This document shows, piece after piece, positions 23,001-34,399 of a DNA stretch of 64,000 nucleotides. This DNA is from Pyrus communis. Lineage: Eukaryota; Streptophyta; Magnoliopsida; Rosales; Rosaceae. Positions within the stretch are counted from its first letter, which is position 1, and every line of letters starts with the position of its first letter. The position numbers were made by a program, and so were the translations under genes. The DNA lies in NCBI RefSeq assembly GCF_963583255.1, contig NC_084807.1, positions 2,267,372 through 2,331,371 on the forward strand, written 5' to 3'. The notes under the pieces were generated by a model, which saw only the letters and a list, made by a program, of their open reading frames with translations, made no database searches and was not told the DNA's origin.

Positions 23001-25446
23001 AACTGAATCTGGTACATTCATCTGTGAACAGAACATAGTATTTACACCCATCTAGAGATTGACAAGGTGTTGGACGCCACAAATCACTATGTATCACCTC
23101 AAAAGGAACCACAGACCTAGTTTGAACAGATTGAAAAGGTAACTTGCTGAATTTCCCCTCTAAACAACTTTGACACATTGTAGAAGATGGATCATGTACA
23201 GTAACTATGCTAGACTTCTTAAGCATTGTAGAAGAAACTGAGTTGGAAGGATGACCTAATCAATTGTGCCAAAGAGTTGAATTTACTAGTTTTCCCAAGC
23301 AGGCTATGATTTTTGAAGTTGCAGCAGACTGGTGTGGTATAAGAGATGGTATAGGATAGAGTCTATTATTGCATACTCCCTGGAATAGAATTCTCCCTCT
23401 GGCCTTGTCCTGGATCCAAAAAGAGAAAGCATCGAATATTAACCAACAATTGTTGTCTAAACATAATCTGTGCACCGATAAAAGATTATGAGACAATCTA
23501 GGCACATAAAGAACTGAATTCAGTTTCAAAGGATGATGTGAGGTCCTCAAGAGAGAGGTGTCTATGTGGGACACTTGCAAACCTTCCCCATTTATAGTCT
23601 GGACCATTTCAGTATTTGGATATGGTGATGCCAAGCTCAAATTCCTCATATCAGCAGTCATGTGGTTTGTGGCCCCAGAATCAGTGAGCCAACTTTCAGG
23701 TGAATATTGTGTGGGGGTAGACAAAGGTGCAGAGGTAGACATTGTAGACGGCATCATATAATTGGATGACATAGAGTGTGAGTATGTGGTATTCATGGCT
23801 GCCATGTGTGGGACTTGATTAGGAGATTGATTCCTAAAGAAGCAAGTTCTTGCAGTATGATTTTTCCTGTCACAGATTTGACAGGGTTCAATAGGCTCAG
23901 CATTTCTAAAATTACAAGTTGCAGCAGAATGTCCTTGTTTAGAGCAAATCTGACAGATAACATTTGAAGAAGATGTACCACTATTGAATGAGGACGGAGT
24001 CCCAAGAATTCCAGGAGCAAAATCATGTACCACAGGCTTGGAATTATAATACCTTTGTCCTTGATTGTTGTTAAACTTCCCCTTGCCTTTAAATTTTGAC
24101 CTGCCACCATTGAAGAAACTGGATTGACCAGAATGTCCATTAAATCCGGAATTTCCTCTATTGTTGACTGTTTGAATATTGTTCTGGACACCATTTGGAG
24201 AAGGGTTCCCAAAAGAATAACTTTGTGATCCGTGACCATTGTTCTTGGCTACCATAGCAGACATAAAGGGCATGGAGAAATTGTTCTCAACTGTGGCCTC
24301 ATATGCAAGTAACTGAGAATGAAACTCCTTGAGAGATATAACATTTTCGCTTCCACGAATAACACATTTGAAAGTGTTATATTCTGCAGGAAGACCATTG
24401 AGAGCCAAGATCACAATATCTTCATCGGCAAAGACAACTGTGGCGGCTGCAAGAAAATCCTGTGCTGCTTTAATACGTTGAAGATACATCGATACAGAAT
24501 TAGAACCCTTTTTGATGTTCTGAAGATCAACTTTCATCTGGAAAATGGAAGTACGACTAATAGTTGAAAACTGTTCTTGAAGCCGAACCCAAAGATCTCT
24601 TGAGCTGGTACTGCCTATGGCACAAGAGATGGCAAAGGAAGACAAAGTTGCAGTGAGAAGTTGCATGAGAGCCTTGTCATGCATCTTCCAAATCTTGTAC
24701 TCATCAGCTTCAGCTTGTGGGGTTGAAGACGCACCAGTTAGTGCCGAATTAGGAGACCCAGATGAAGAAAACTGAGGAGGACACATGTTTGTACCATCTA
24801 CGAACCCCATAATTCCATAGCCTTCGAGCATCAATTGTAACTGAAACTGCCATTAAAGATAGTTGGAATCATCCAACTTCACAGTAACCGAATTAGAAAC
24901 TGATGAAATCAAGTTGGTAATCGGTGATTGTAAGATTTGCAACTGATTTGCAGTGATCATTGTGAAAGAATCTGAGTGAGACAAAAAACCAAACACTTGG
25001 CGTGCAAGAACTTCCCAAAAACAAATCAGAGAATTGGCCAAGAAAGAAGCCCGAAATTCCAAGAGACAAAAGAAGAATCAGTATGTTGAGGTTGTAGTGG
25101 AAGTAAACCAAGGACCGAGAAAGCTCGAATGGCTTTCAAGACGATGATGCCATGTTAAGTAATATGCAGAAAGTAAAACAGAGATATCACAGATGAGGAA
25201 GAAGAAGAAAACAGAGAAGTTTTAGAGAGAGAGAGAGAGAGAGAGAAAGAAAGAAAGAAGGAATTGTTGTTTTAATGTTTCTTGATTAATACTTGATTAC
25301 AAAGAGTACAGTTGCTATATAGATGAGTAGATGGCTAACTGCCTTAACCAACCCAATTACTTACTAACAATCCTAACTAATTATTCTAACAGCCACACTC
25401 CTAACTGCCTTATCTATTTGGCTGTTTTATCCTATATATTCTAACA
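20055..25446 (-). mobile_element. Ty1/copia LTR retrotransposon, complete but decayed
   Basis: LTRs at 20055-20362 (308 bp) and 25153-25446 (294 bp) start TGTTAAGTAATATGC and end ATTCTAACA. They differ mainly by a GA-repeat length change and a short duplication. A perfect 5-bp duplication GCTAA flanks the element (20050-20054 and 25447-25451). On the minus strand the sequence after the 5' LTR (TGGCATCATCG) is primer-site-like, and a G-rich polypurine tract precedes the 3' LTR. The domain order protease, integrase, reverse transcriptase, RNase H is that of copia. High LTR similarity suggests a fairly recent insertion, after the tandem duplication. Confidence 0.9.
20376..24960 (-). pseudogene. 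Copia gag-pol polyprotein with several in-frame stops
   Basis: The likely start is the ATG at 24960. Gag carries two zinc knuckles (CQICSKQGHSAATC and CQICDRKNHTARTC). The protease motif is DSGATNHM. The integrase region includes the TPEQNG phrase, the reverse transcriptase YVDDIIIT, and the RNase H a DADWAGD segment. The frame is broken by stops at about 24852, 23260-23262, 22786-22788, 22714-22716, 21577-21579, 21442-21444 and 20745-20747, plus small frameshifts including one near 20490. The original frame ends at the stop at 20376-20378. Products would be truncated, so the element cannot move by itself. Confidence 0.85.
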
Positions 25447-25451
25447 GCTAA

Positions 25452-26241
25452 TGCAATGCTCTTTAATTTCCTAACGTTCCATTTGAGCCCTTAAATACTT
25501 CCTTTGTTCCGAGTAATCTTTTTCTTCCCTATAAACTCCACCTAGTTGAAAAGAATCCCACCGTCCTCTTCTTTCTTGATCTCTTGTATTCTTTCAATTG
25601 CTGTTATAATTCCCACCTCTTATATGCCAAAGGAAAGAATCGAGCTGTTCACTCAATCCAAGTATTGTGAGTGTACGCTTACAACAATCATAGGTTGTTG
25701 TATCCTGGAGCGTAGGACACCATAACCTGCAATATCAAGATAAAGTCTCCAAGGGGCAAAATTTACTCTTAAGAACAGTGAACTAACACGCCTTGACCTA
25801 CAATGTTGTTCAATGAAGCCTCAACGAAGAGTAGTTTCTACACTCTAAAGGAGAATATTTTATTGTATATGTTTATAGTATCTAATTAATTGTGGCAACA
25901 TAAATTACTGTGTACTAATGTTTATCTTACAAAATTTGTTGTAGGAGAAGTAGCATCCATGCATATGACAGAATATTTCTAACAGAGTTATCTAGAAAAA
26001 TAAAACAATAAGTTGTATGCTGTGGAATGTGTTTGTAAGGGAGTTTCCAAAACACAATAAACAAAAATTATCCATTTGAATTTTAAATCAAAGAACACTG
26101 TATCTTGCCATGTCTAAATTTTAGAACGTATTTAGTTCTTGGCAAATAAAAAAATTAATGCATAGGTGCTTGCTTCCAGTTTTAATGGTAGAGCACTTTA
26201 TGTTTGAATCTTGTTCTTCCTATGCACTTGAATCATATGTC
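25452..26241. other. 3' flank of NPF copy B
   Basis: No separate gene seen. From about 25960 the sequence matches the 3' flanks of copies C (40090-40354) and D (55235-55393), so it probably holds the shared 3' untranslated region and polyadenylation area. 25452-25960 is unassigned spacer. Confidence 0.4.
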
Positions 26242-28912
26242 TCATATCTCTCCATCTTGGTAGTTTGCGCAGCTCAGCTCAGTCTTCACTTTGTCTTCTC
26301 TTTCGACCTTTTTGTACACAAAAGCATTCGCAATTAACGCATAAACACAAAAATTTAGTGTGCTCAAAACTGCCAGCACCCAATAGAAGTAATCGAGGTG
26401 AGCCCGATTGATATTGTCACCAAGCCATTTCTCACCATTTCTTGAGGTAATTAACTCCAGAACAGATATAATCCAATTGCTAATGAAGCTGCCAACTCCT
26501 ATAACACTCATAGACGCTGCCGCTCCCATGCTTCTCATTTGCTCTGGCATTTGACCGTAGAATAATTCTTGAATTCCAACCATGACGAATGGATATGCGA
26601 GGCCAAGAATCAAGTATTGTGGGAGTAACCACCATACCCTCATTGGTATTATCGCTTGAGGTTCATCAATGAGATTGTAGTCTTTTGCAATGTTGAGCCT
26701 TTTGGCCTCTACTAGAGCCGACACAACCATAAGGAGTATGGATAGAACTAGCCCAGTGCCGATTCTTTGTAGCACAGTAATACCCGAGGGGTGTCCCGTA
26801 TATTTTTGGGCTATTGGGACAAAAAACCGATCGTAGATTAGAACGGCGAATATGTTTGCAATGCCAACGAGGCCTGGAAGTGATGCCGCAGGAACCTGGA
26901 AATGAGGACCGATCGACCGGATGGTTGTGCTACTTTGTTTGGTGAAGAAGGTATGAAGTTGGGCTTGGACTACACCAAACATTAGGAAACTCAACCATAG
27001 GGGGATGAGTCGGAGGACGAGCTTCACTTCTTCCACTTCATTGAGAGAGCATAGCCTCCATGGATTTCTAGGGTTTGTTGAAGCATCTAGTTCGTCTATG
27101 ATCGTTGCCTTGTCCAAGCATCTGCATTATTTTTTGTTTTCATTACGCAACGTAAGCTTGTTAATTGTGATTGATGATAAGAGGATGAATCCCGTATCGG
27201 AAAAAGTGGAACGGACGGACTATCTATTTGCTATTACTATAGGAAAAATTGGGGAAAACAGCCAAGGTAAAAAGAAAATAATGTATGAATGCACGTGGAC
27301 ACCCTAACTAGAGGTTTGGACGTCTATGTCATCTATGACTATATATCTATATATATTTTATATAACATAAAGTTGTTTAGTAATTCTTGTTCAACAAAAA
27401 AAACTTGTTTAGTAATTGATTAAGAGATTATATGTGTCTGTTCTACTCAAATGGACGACAAAAATGTGATCAATTCGAATTAACTCTTAATCCAACAGTC
27501 AAGATTGCTTGTATTTCTCATTTCATAAGAAATAAATGAATCTAACCCATTCAAATGATTAGAGGCTCTTTGTTGCTCAAATGACCCCTAATTAGGTTAG
27601 CACCCTATGTCCATATATATCATGATGCCACATTAGAATTCGTACTGAATAATGGCATTCTATTTGACATTTTGTTTGATTATAATGATCATTATAGAGT
27701 TTTAACAATAAAGTATATTTCTAATCTATTTATTTATTGTTTAAATTTTAAAAAAAAATCGATCCTAAAAATATCATAATCATAACTTTTCATTCTACAT
27801 TTCCTTAACACCTAGCTAACCTAACAGTTTCCTTTGTTACAATTATATGACTAATAGATTTTCATTTGGGCTGATCTTCCATATGAATTTATAGTTTGAA
27901 AAAGAACAAAAAAAAAAAAATGACTGCTTTGGATCATAAAAGCATATTATAAACACGAAAGAATAGTACTTTATGCAATATTAAGTTTGTACCTGAGTTG
28001 ATTAGTACGAGCCAAAACCTGAGGCTGCGACTGACCTTGTAGCAGGGCTTCACCCTTGTCATCTCCATAATAAACACACTCACAATTGAGTGTTTTAGTG
28101 ACATGCCATTTTCGAGCTGCTGCAACGAGCACTTGTGCCACCGTAGTTAAAGGGCTCCCTGGACGCCTTTGTTTCCTGTACCTCTTAGTCCCCACCAAGA
28201 ATGATACGAGTGACACCACCAAAACTCCCGCCAATATTCCAAACCCTAATCCCCACCCAACATTATCCTACAAGTATAGTAATTTCAATTAATTAGTGTA
28301 CAGAATTAATTAATTTATCAACAAAAAATCAAATCTAGTGACATTTTTTTTTGGTGGCATTTTGATGACTGAACTGGATAAATAGTAAGATTAGTAATGT
28401 TTTCTCTTTTGACAAACACCCTCCCAGACAACAACCACCGGCCGGCGTCCCTCACATCACCAACGGCGTCCCCTACCAACCTCACAGGTATCCTGATGAA
28501 ATTGAGGTTCCACCATAAAATCAACACGCCCCACACGTGTGGCGGATTTTCAAGCCTATACGTGGACAACAACTGGATGACGTGGAGTGCGTGTGGCCGT
28601 TTGGCTTCACACAAAGACAACCCGCTCTGATACTATGATGAAATTGAGGTTCCACTATAAAACCAATTGGCAATATGAGGAGTAGCCAAGATCATATAAG
28701 CACATAGCAAACCTTGTCCCTTACCGATGTGGGACAACTGTCAACACATCCTTCCTTCTCTATCACTCTCGCAGCCGGTATCCATGTTCCTTCTTCCCTT
28801 CTCGAAATTATATGAAATATGAAATTGCCGCTAACAAAACCCAAGAGCAAGGAGTTCCTTCATTCAATTAAAAACTTGATCGGTAAGTTCTTTAAATTCA
28901 GATTCTTATTTT

Positions 28913-28945
<33 letters not shown>

Positions 28946-30721
28946 CTTTGGATGGTTGAGAAGATGTGATTAGTATTACAGGGCAGAGGTTCAGGATCGA
29001 AGGGGTAAATGAAGACCTAGAAGGACTTTCGAAGAGAGTCTAAGAAAAGACTTAGAGTGCTTGGATCTAATAGAAGACGTGACACAGAACCGAGCTCAAT
29101 GACGGCTTTTCTTTTTTTTTTTTTTTTTTTTGTTGTTGTTGTTATTGTTGTTTTGATGGTTGAGAATTTTATGAATCCAAAATCAATAAGAGATAAAGAG
29201 AGAGGCAACTATCAGACTCGTAAGGATCATCGGTGTCGTGGTCGGGATCGAGGAGGGGTGCATGTAGGGGGAAGGAGAAGGGTTTTTTTTATTTTATTTT
29301 ATTTTATTTTTTGTTAAACAATAGATTTGTTAAATTAGATGTTAGATTAGAGAGTCGACGGGATTTGAACCCACGTTGTAATTCAAGGGTAACACTTCTC
29401 TCCACCACTATGGTAAAAGGCTTCTTGTGTTTCATTTTATCTTTTTATTTACAATATTTTAAGGGTAATTTGGAAATCAAAACACACTAAAATTTTTGTG
29501 GGGTGAACTTAGATGGGTAATGGAGTGTAACTAGAAAAACTCGTATAGTAATTTCATGTAATAAACTACATAGAGGGCCATTTTGAATTCGGGTGATAAG
29601 GGGGACACTGTTCAAGCCAATTTAATTAAATTTTTATCTGTTATGATTATGATTAGTAATGTTTTGTAATACAGTAGAACAAAAGATTCAACAAAAAACC
29701 AAAAACAAAAAAAAAAAAGAAAAAACGAAAAAAAAAAAAAAGGAGCACGAAATTCAATAAAAGTCAGCAAGATAATTTCACGGATATACAAGTTATTAGT
29801 TGTGTATCCCAACGATTGACCAAACAAAATAGCTTATTCAACAATTGGAAGTATTAAATTTCTTTTGTGATTTTGTTTTTATTTTTATGTACTATTATAC
29901 TCTAAATACTTTTGGGAGGATGTGGGAATATAGAACAAAGTTATTACCTGGAGATATACAACTCCTACTGCGGCAGAAGTGGCACCAAACCCGAACCCCA
30001 CGTACCACCAGTTGAAGAAGGAGCTCTTGACCTTGATCTCTTCCGGCGTGTTCTCATCGAACTGATCTGCTGCAAATGTTTGCAAGCATGGCTGCAGCGC
30101 ACCTTGAGCCACCGATAAAATGTACAGCGCCACAAAGAACACTGCTCGGCGACTTTGTGAAGGAATTACCGAGATGGACAGAGTCAAAAGAACCATGCCC
30201 TACAATATGATATATAAGCTATGAACACAACTACTTAAGTATATCTATCCAATCAAACATGATTAGTATTTTCTTATCAAATAAACTAGCTACGTTCTTA
30301 CCAAAGTTGAACATTCAAAGCATTTATTAACGGGAAAAAATGCGAAGACTGATTTACCAGGAAATGGATGGTGATGGATTAGGTTTTAAACTGACCAAAA
30401 TAGGAATCTGCAAGAAAGGAGCCGAGGACAGGGAAGACTGATGAGATACCAAGCCAGGTTCTGATGACACATTTAGTTTGACTCGTTCTAAATATGTTAA
30501 AAGAATGAAAATTTGTATTGTCTTTTCGGTATTAAGTATTGTCAAAAAACCAATTTAGCTAGCCAAATGAACTTATTATCTTTAACAACACTCTATTCTA
30601 ACAAACACTATACTATTTTATCCATTTTTTTATTTATACAAATCCAGTTTTTCGCTCTCTTCTCAATTTTCCCACTTTGACCACTTCATCTTTCTTTTTC
30701 TTTTTCACTTCATTTCTTCCC

Positions 30722-30765
<44 letters not shown>

Positions 30766-31712
30766 ACCTTTCCCTCTTCGCTTTCTTTTTTCCTTTATAT
30801 GCTGCAGGCTCATATCAAAACCCAAATCTTTCAGGAAACCAAACTCCCCATCCTCATTTTATCTTCAATCTCTCCCAGTCCATCTAACCCTAATTTTCCC
30901 AATTCAACTATTTAGTAAGCCGATGTCCGATGCACTGAAGAATGTCAATCTCTCCCTAGAGTCAGAAGTTAGCTCCGCTGCTGCTCCTCATTCACCACCG
31001 AATCTCATGACTAGATGAACAACCACTGAATAATTTATCACTGAATCGAAAACGAATCGGTTCATCTGTACCGATACGGATTTCGGATGCTCTTTCACCG
31101 TATTCGGCCATTATGGTTTAGATTCACAGTCTTTCGCAACATAGTGAGCATCATACGGGCGTACCAAAAGTGAACATTCGACACATATATTGAAGGGAAA
31201 AAATGCGATGACCTTTAGATGATTTACCAGGAAATAAATGGTGATGGAGAAGACGATGGTTTTGAATCGACCAAAATAGGAATCTGCAAGAAAGGCTCCG
31301 AGGACAGGGAAGACTAATGAGATACCCAGCCAGGTGTTGACATTCTTAGCCGCGGCGGCTAAGGGCTGGTCCAAAACATCTGTGAGGTACATGATGAGGT
31401 TACTTGCCAACCCATAGAATGCGAACTGCTGGGCCACCTCAACCACTGCAAGTAAAATTTAATTAAGCAACAAATAAACAGAGTACTCATGAAAGATGAA
31501 ACTTCAATAAGTTTTCAGAAAAATTAATGAACTGAATACAAATATTGACCGCAACAAAAAAATTCAAGTAACTGTGGAATTAAATGAAAAATAAGATGCT
31601 GATAAAAGAAGCTGAAATATAAGATGAACATAGAAGAACTTGATTGCTTACAGATGATGAAAATAGCAGCATTCCAGCCACCCGCATTGGGTTTTTCAGA
31701 AGCAATATTCAT
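26242..31712 (-). CDS. NRT1/PTR family (NPF5-like) transporter, copy B, complete
   Basis: Five exons on the minus strand: 31652-31712, 31228-31445, 29948-30199, 27993-28267 and 26242-27121. They total 1686 nt, giving a 561-residue protein, normal for an NPF/POT major-facilitator transporter. Intron phases are 1, 0, 0 and 2, and all borders are GT/AG. Landmarks: EVAQQ at 23-27 in TM1 where the family usually has ExxER; PTR signature GAFLADSYFGRF at 70-81; ADQFDE at 137-142; FFNWWY at 154-159; a hydrophilic central loop in exon 4; and NRAHLDYFYW near the C-terminus. Copy B alone reads AYPF where copy C has ADAF, and VLIYDR where copies C and D have VPIYDR. Intron 3 carries a TRIM, an RTE fragment and a SINE; intron 2 carries a partial exon 2 copy. 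The transported solute cannot be read from sequence. Confidence 0.88.
28494..28746 (-). mobile_element. TRIM in intron 3 of copy B
   Basis: Same family as 39560-39889. The right LTR (to 28746) is complete and ends GTCAACA. The left LTR is mostly deleted, leaving TGATGAAATTGAGGTTCC at 28494. The complement of the Met-tRNA primer site (GCTCTGATACTATG) sits next to the right LTR, giving minus-strand orientation. Flanks TATCC and CATCC look like a target duplication with one change, and copy C shows the empty site near 42490. Confidence 0.7.
28970..29105 (+). pseudogene. 3' fragment of an RTE-type LINE
   Basis: A frame starting near 28998 reads RRGK, stop, RPRRTFEESLRKDLECLDL and on to EDVTQNRAQ, the C-terminal tail I recognise from plant RTE LINE proteins. 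Two stops sit where Gly/Arg and Trp would be expected. T-runs lie on both sides (28917-28942 and 29110-29130). Absent from copies A and C. Confidence 0.6.
29283..29419 (-). mobile_element. tRNA-derived SINE in intron 3 of copy B
   Basis: On the minus strand it contains a perfect RNA polymerase III B box GGTTCAAATCC (29361-29371) and ends in an A-rich tail, seen on the plus strand as T/ATTTT repeats at 29283-29313. Copies A and C read straight across the site, so this is an insertion. The A box is not convincing. Confidence 0.6.
30358..30460 (-). pseudogene. Partial duplicate of NPF exon 2 inside intron 2 of copy B
   Basis: About 103 nt match the 3' part of exon 2, including the GT donor, but the 5' part and acceptor are missing. 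A TAA-containing change breaks the frame. Adjacent intron sequence (30320-30357) is duplicated as well. The true exon 2 lies intact at 31228-31445. A competing splice donor here could matter, but without an acceptor this piece cannot be a whole exon. Confidence 0.75.
30461..31110 (+). other. Foreign segment in intron 2 of copy B, possible captured gene 5' end
   Basis: This DNA lies between the partial and true exon 2 and is absent from intron 2 of A and C. Part of it (about 30480-30620) resembles 59690-59830 in intron 2 of copy D. It holds a CT microsatellite (30727-30762). An open frame near 30922-31015 begins MSDALKNVNLSLESEVSS and then hits a stop, looking like the N-terminus of some protein. 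I do not recognise the source. It could be a transposon-captured leader or chance. Confidence 0.35.
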
Positions 31713-31718
31713 AATTGA

Positions 31719-31878
31719 TGGTGTTTAGAGAGCTGAAATTTTATTGGACCTCCTCATCAAGAGAGAAAAGTACTAGAGATTTGTCTGGAAATTTGGTGGT
31801 TTTACATGAAATTTTTCTCGTTGAATTACTATATATGGATCGTGTTTCCGAACTCATATACATACATACATACATATG

Positions 31879-31929
<51 letters not shown>

Positions 31930-31935
31930 GTATAT
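31719..31935 (-). promoter_or_regulatory. Likely 5' leader and core promoter of NPF copy B
   Basis: Homologous to the upstream region of copies A and C. AT-rich TATA-like repeats lie at 31856-31882, about 145 bp upstream of the ATG, next to a CT microsatellite (31885-31917) not present in A or C. No start site can be defined from sequence. Confidence 0.3.
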
Positions 31936-32236
31936 AGGGTGGTCACTGGGCAATTAATTAGAATATATAAAGTTATTTGATGCCACTGGCCTTTTATGCT
32001 TATAAAGAATTATTTTAGGAGGCGTGGTTGCTTGCTGTGAACCACAAGACAGGAGAATGCAGCGCTTGATTGTACGAATGGCAGGAGGATATTCCCACGT
32101 GACTGTGATTCATGTTGATGAATATACCCACGTGACTGATTCACGTTGATGAATTTTAAAACATATATGCTAGACCTGTCGCGATATTTTTTCGTTGGAA
32201 GACACATCAACCCAGCGATCGACGACAGAATGGTAT
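31936..32236. other. B-C spacer, upstream flank of copy B
   Basis: No gene seen. Homologous to upstream flanks of A and C, with a small internal duplication of CCCACGTGACTG near 32094 and 32126. Confidence 0.45.
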
Positions 32237-32245
32237 TAACAAATA

Positions 32246-33491
32246 GAGTAAATTTCAGTTTATTATCCTTAAATTTTATGGTTTTCAATATTTGGTATAT
32301 CAAGTTTTTTTTGTTCCAGAATTATACCAAAAGTGTTAATTTTGGGACAGTCTCATACATCCGTTAGTCTGGCTGTTAAGTCTCCTGTTAACTGATGATG
32401 TGGCATCTATGTGAACAATGACTAGACGCCATGTGTCATTCAAGGGTCCATGTGAAAATTAAAAATTCAAAATTTTTTTTTGGTCCTCTTCTACCTCCCC
32501 CGATGTCTTATTCCTCTCTATTTCTTCTTCTTCTTCTCCCAACACAAAAAGTTAGGATCTCTCTTCCTCCTTCTTTGCCGGCGTCGCTCCCCTCCCAACT
32601 TTCTCTCGAACCCTCCCATCCAATCTGGCGACCAACCCCTCTTTCTTTTCTCCTTATTTGCTCGTCATTTGCGCTCGCCACTAGCACCGGCACCATCGGC
32701 CTGAGTTCACGCTCGACCTGCTCAACCTTACCTATCAGATCGTACGACAGGCTCCTTCAAGTCGTCGAGATGCCAAGGGGGTCGAAGAGGACACCGAATT
32801 GATCCTTATCTCTGTTGGACGTCGATGAATTGAACGGTAAGGCTGTCATCGTCGGAATTGTTTTGGGTGAGGAAAAAACAAAGGAGGTTGGTGAAAAGGT
32901 AGGGGTGGTGGTTGTCGACGAAGAGGAAGGGTTTCTCGAGAAGGTTTTGTGACTTGAACGACGTTGTACAATCTGTAGTTAAATTTGGGGATTATTACAG
33001 ATTATTGAAATTAGGAGATGAATTGATGTGGAAGTTTTGAGATGATTAGGAAATTGGGATTAAGAAAATACAAATTATGGTTTTGGGGGAGGGAAGGGCG
33101 AGCAGCTAAAGTGGGCACAATGCATATTAGGGTTTGGTGGGTTGGATGGGTGGAGTCGAAGATGGAGGGGGAAGGGTGGACGTATAACGAGTTGAAGAGG
33201 AAAGGAGATGAGGGTTTGGTGGGTTGGTGCAGAGGAGAGAATGGAGGGATAAGGGAGGAAGGGAAGGTCGGGGGAGGTAGAAGATGACCAATTTTTTTTT
33301 TTTTTTTTTTGAATTTTTAATTCCACATGGGTGCCATGTCATCAGTTAACAGAAAAGTTAACAACCAGACTAACGGATGTATGAGACTCCCAAAATTAAC
33401 ACTTTAGGTATGACTTAGGAACGAAAAAAAAACCCCATGTACCAAATGTTGAAAACCACGAAACTTGAGGGTAGTATACTGAGATTTACCC
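32246..33491. mobile_element. MULE-type element with long inverted repeats, 1.25 kb
   Basis: Inverted arms of more than 200 bp (about 32246-32480 and 33285-33491; both contain CTCATACATCCGTTAGTCTGG, one arm inverted) enclose a GC-richer centre. A perfect 9-bp duplication TAACAAATA flanks it (32237-32245 and 33492-33500), diagnostic of Mutator-like transposition. No transposase is seen. The centre (about 32500-33280) may be captured genomic DNA, Pack-MULE style, but I cannot name a source. Confidence 0.8.
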
Positions 33492-33762
33492 TAACAAATA
33501 ATATAGATGTAGGATTATCTCGCCTTCTCTCACAATTCTCACTTCATCTTTCTTTCTATATAAAAAAAAGTCAACAAAAAATGTTGATGTGGTTTAAGCG
33601 TAACCATTCAAGTAAAAATCAGAAAGAAGGTGAGGGAAAAATATGAGAGAGAATCCTCATCAGAATTTTATACAAGAAAATACACTATTAACAAGTCAAC
33701 TCGTGATTCATACACAAACTGGCATCACCGATTATTGCAAATGTTGTCAATAAGTGTTATTG

Positions 33763-34116
33763 TGTTGTGGCCAATTTATTGAAAGGGAGATAGTGTTGAC
33801 TTGTATTAGGATTCCTACGATTGTGGGATTCCTATTATCTTGAGTTTCCTAGTTAGGATATACCTCTGATTGAGAAGAATACAAATCACATTTGAAAGCA
33901 TTCTTTCTTCTGAGAAAGGGTGCAGCAAGAGAGTGTATGGAGTGAATAAAGCGTAGATGTCTGTGTCTTTATATATAGTAAATCATAAGGAGAGAAAAAG
34001 TTGCTCTCCAAATAATACAAAGTCTAATAGGAAAGAATTCCTAGAACAAAGAACAATCCTAAACCCAATCTACATAGGATTTACACAATCATGCTGTGAA
34101 ATATTAATTTCAACAT
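33763..34116. mobile_element. Solo LTR, 354 bp
   Basis: Starts TGTTGTGGCC and ends TTTCAACA. It is flanked by a perfect 5-bp duplication TATTG (33758-33762 and 34117-34121). Copies A (near 11910) and C (near 45255) are uninterrupted at the site. A TATA-like TTTATATATAG at 33970-33980 would fit an LTR promoter. Confidence 0.8.
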
Positions 34117-34399
34117 ATTGTTTATTGTTAATGACCCTTTCAAAATGTTGTTGATGATTTTGGGGGTAAGGCAATACGGCGTATACATTATATTGTCATA
34201 ATAATTTAGTATGAATTCACCATCAATGAAATTTGATCCTAAAAATTTTCATTTACAAATAGAGAAAAATATTAATCTGTACTACTGAGTGGCAATATTA
34301 CTGCTATGTTTGAATTAGGTACTTCTGCTCTCTTTGGATAAGAAAACTTTAAAATTTTGCATGATTTTATATTAATTGTTACAAATTTATTGCAAGAAG

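Noticed and set aside
26242..27117. Single-exon protein of 291 residues (also at 40355 and 55394) as a separate gene
   Set aside because: The frame opens with a TTG, is preceded by an AG acceptor, and joins in phase with exon 4. It is the last NPF exon.
29355..29375. GGTTCAAATCC on the minus strand as a possible tRNA gene
   Set aside because: Only the B-box region matches. There is no cloverleaf, and an A-rich tail plus empty sites in sister copies point to a SINE.
32431..32802. 123-residue frame with Ser/Pro/Leu-rich sequence
   Set aside because: Low-complexity reading across the arm and centre of the MULE-type element. No recognisable domain; kept only as possible captured DNA.
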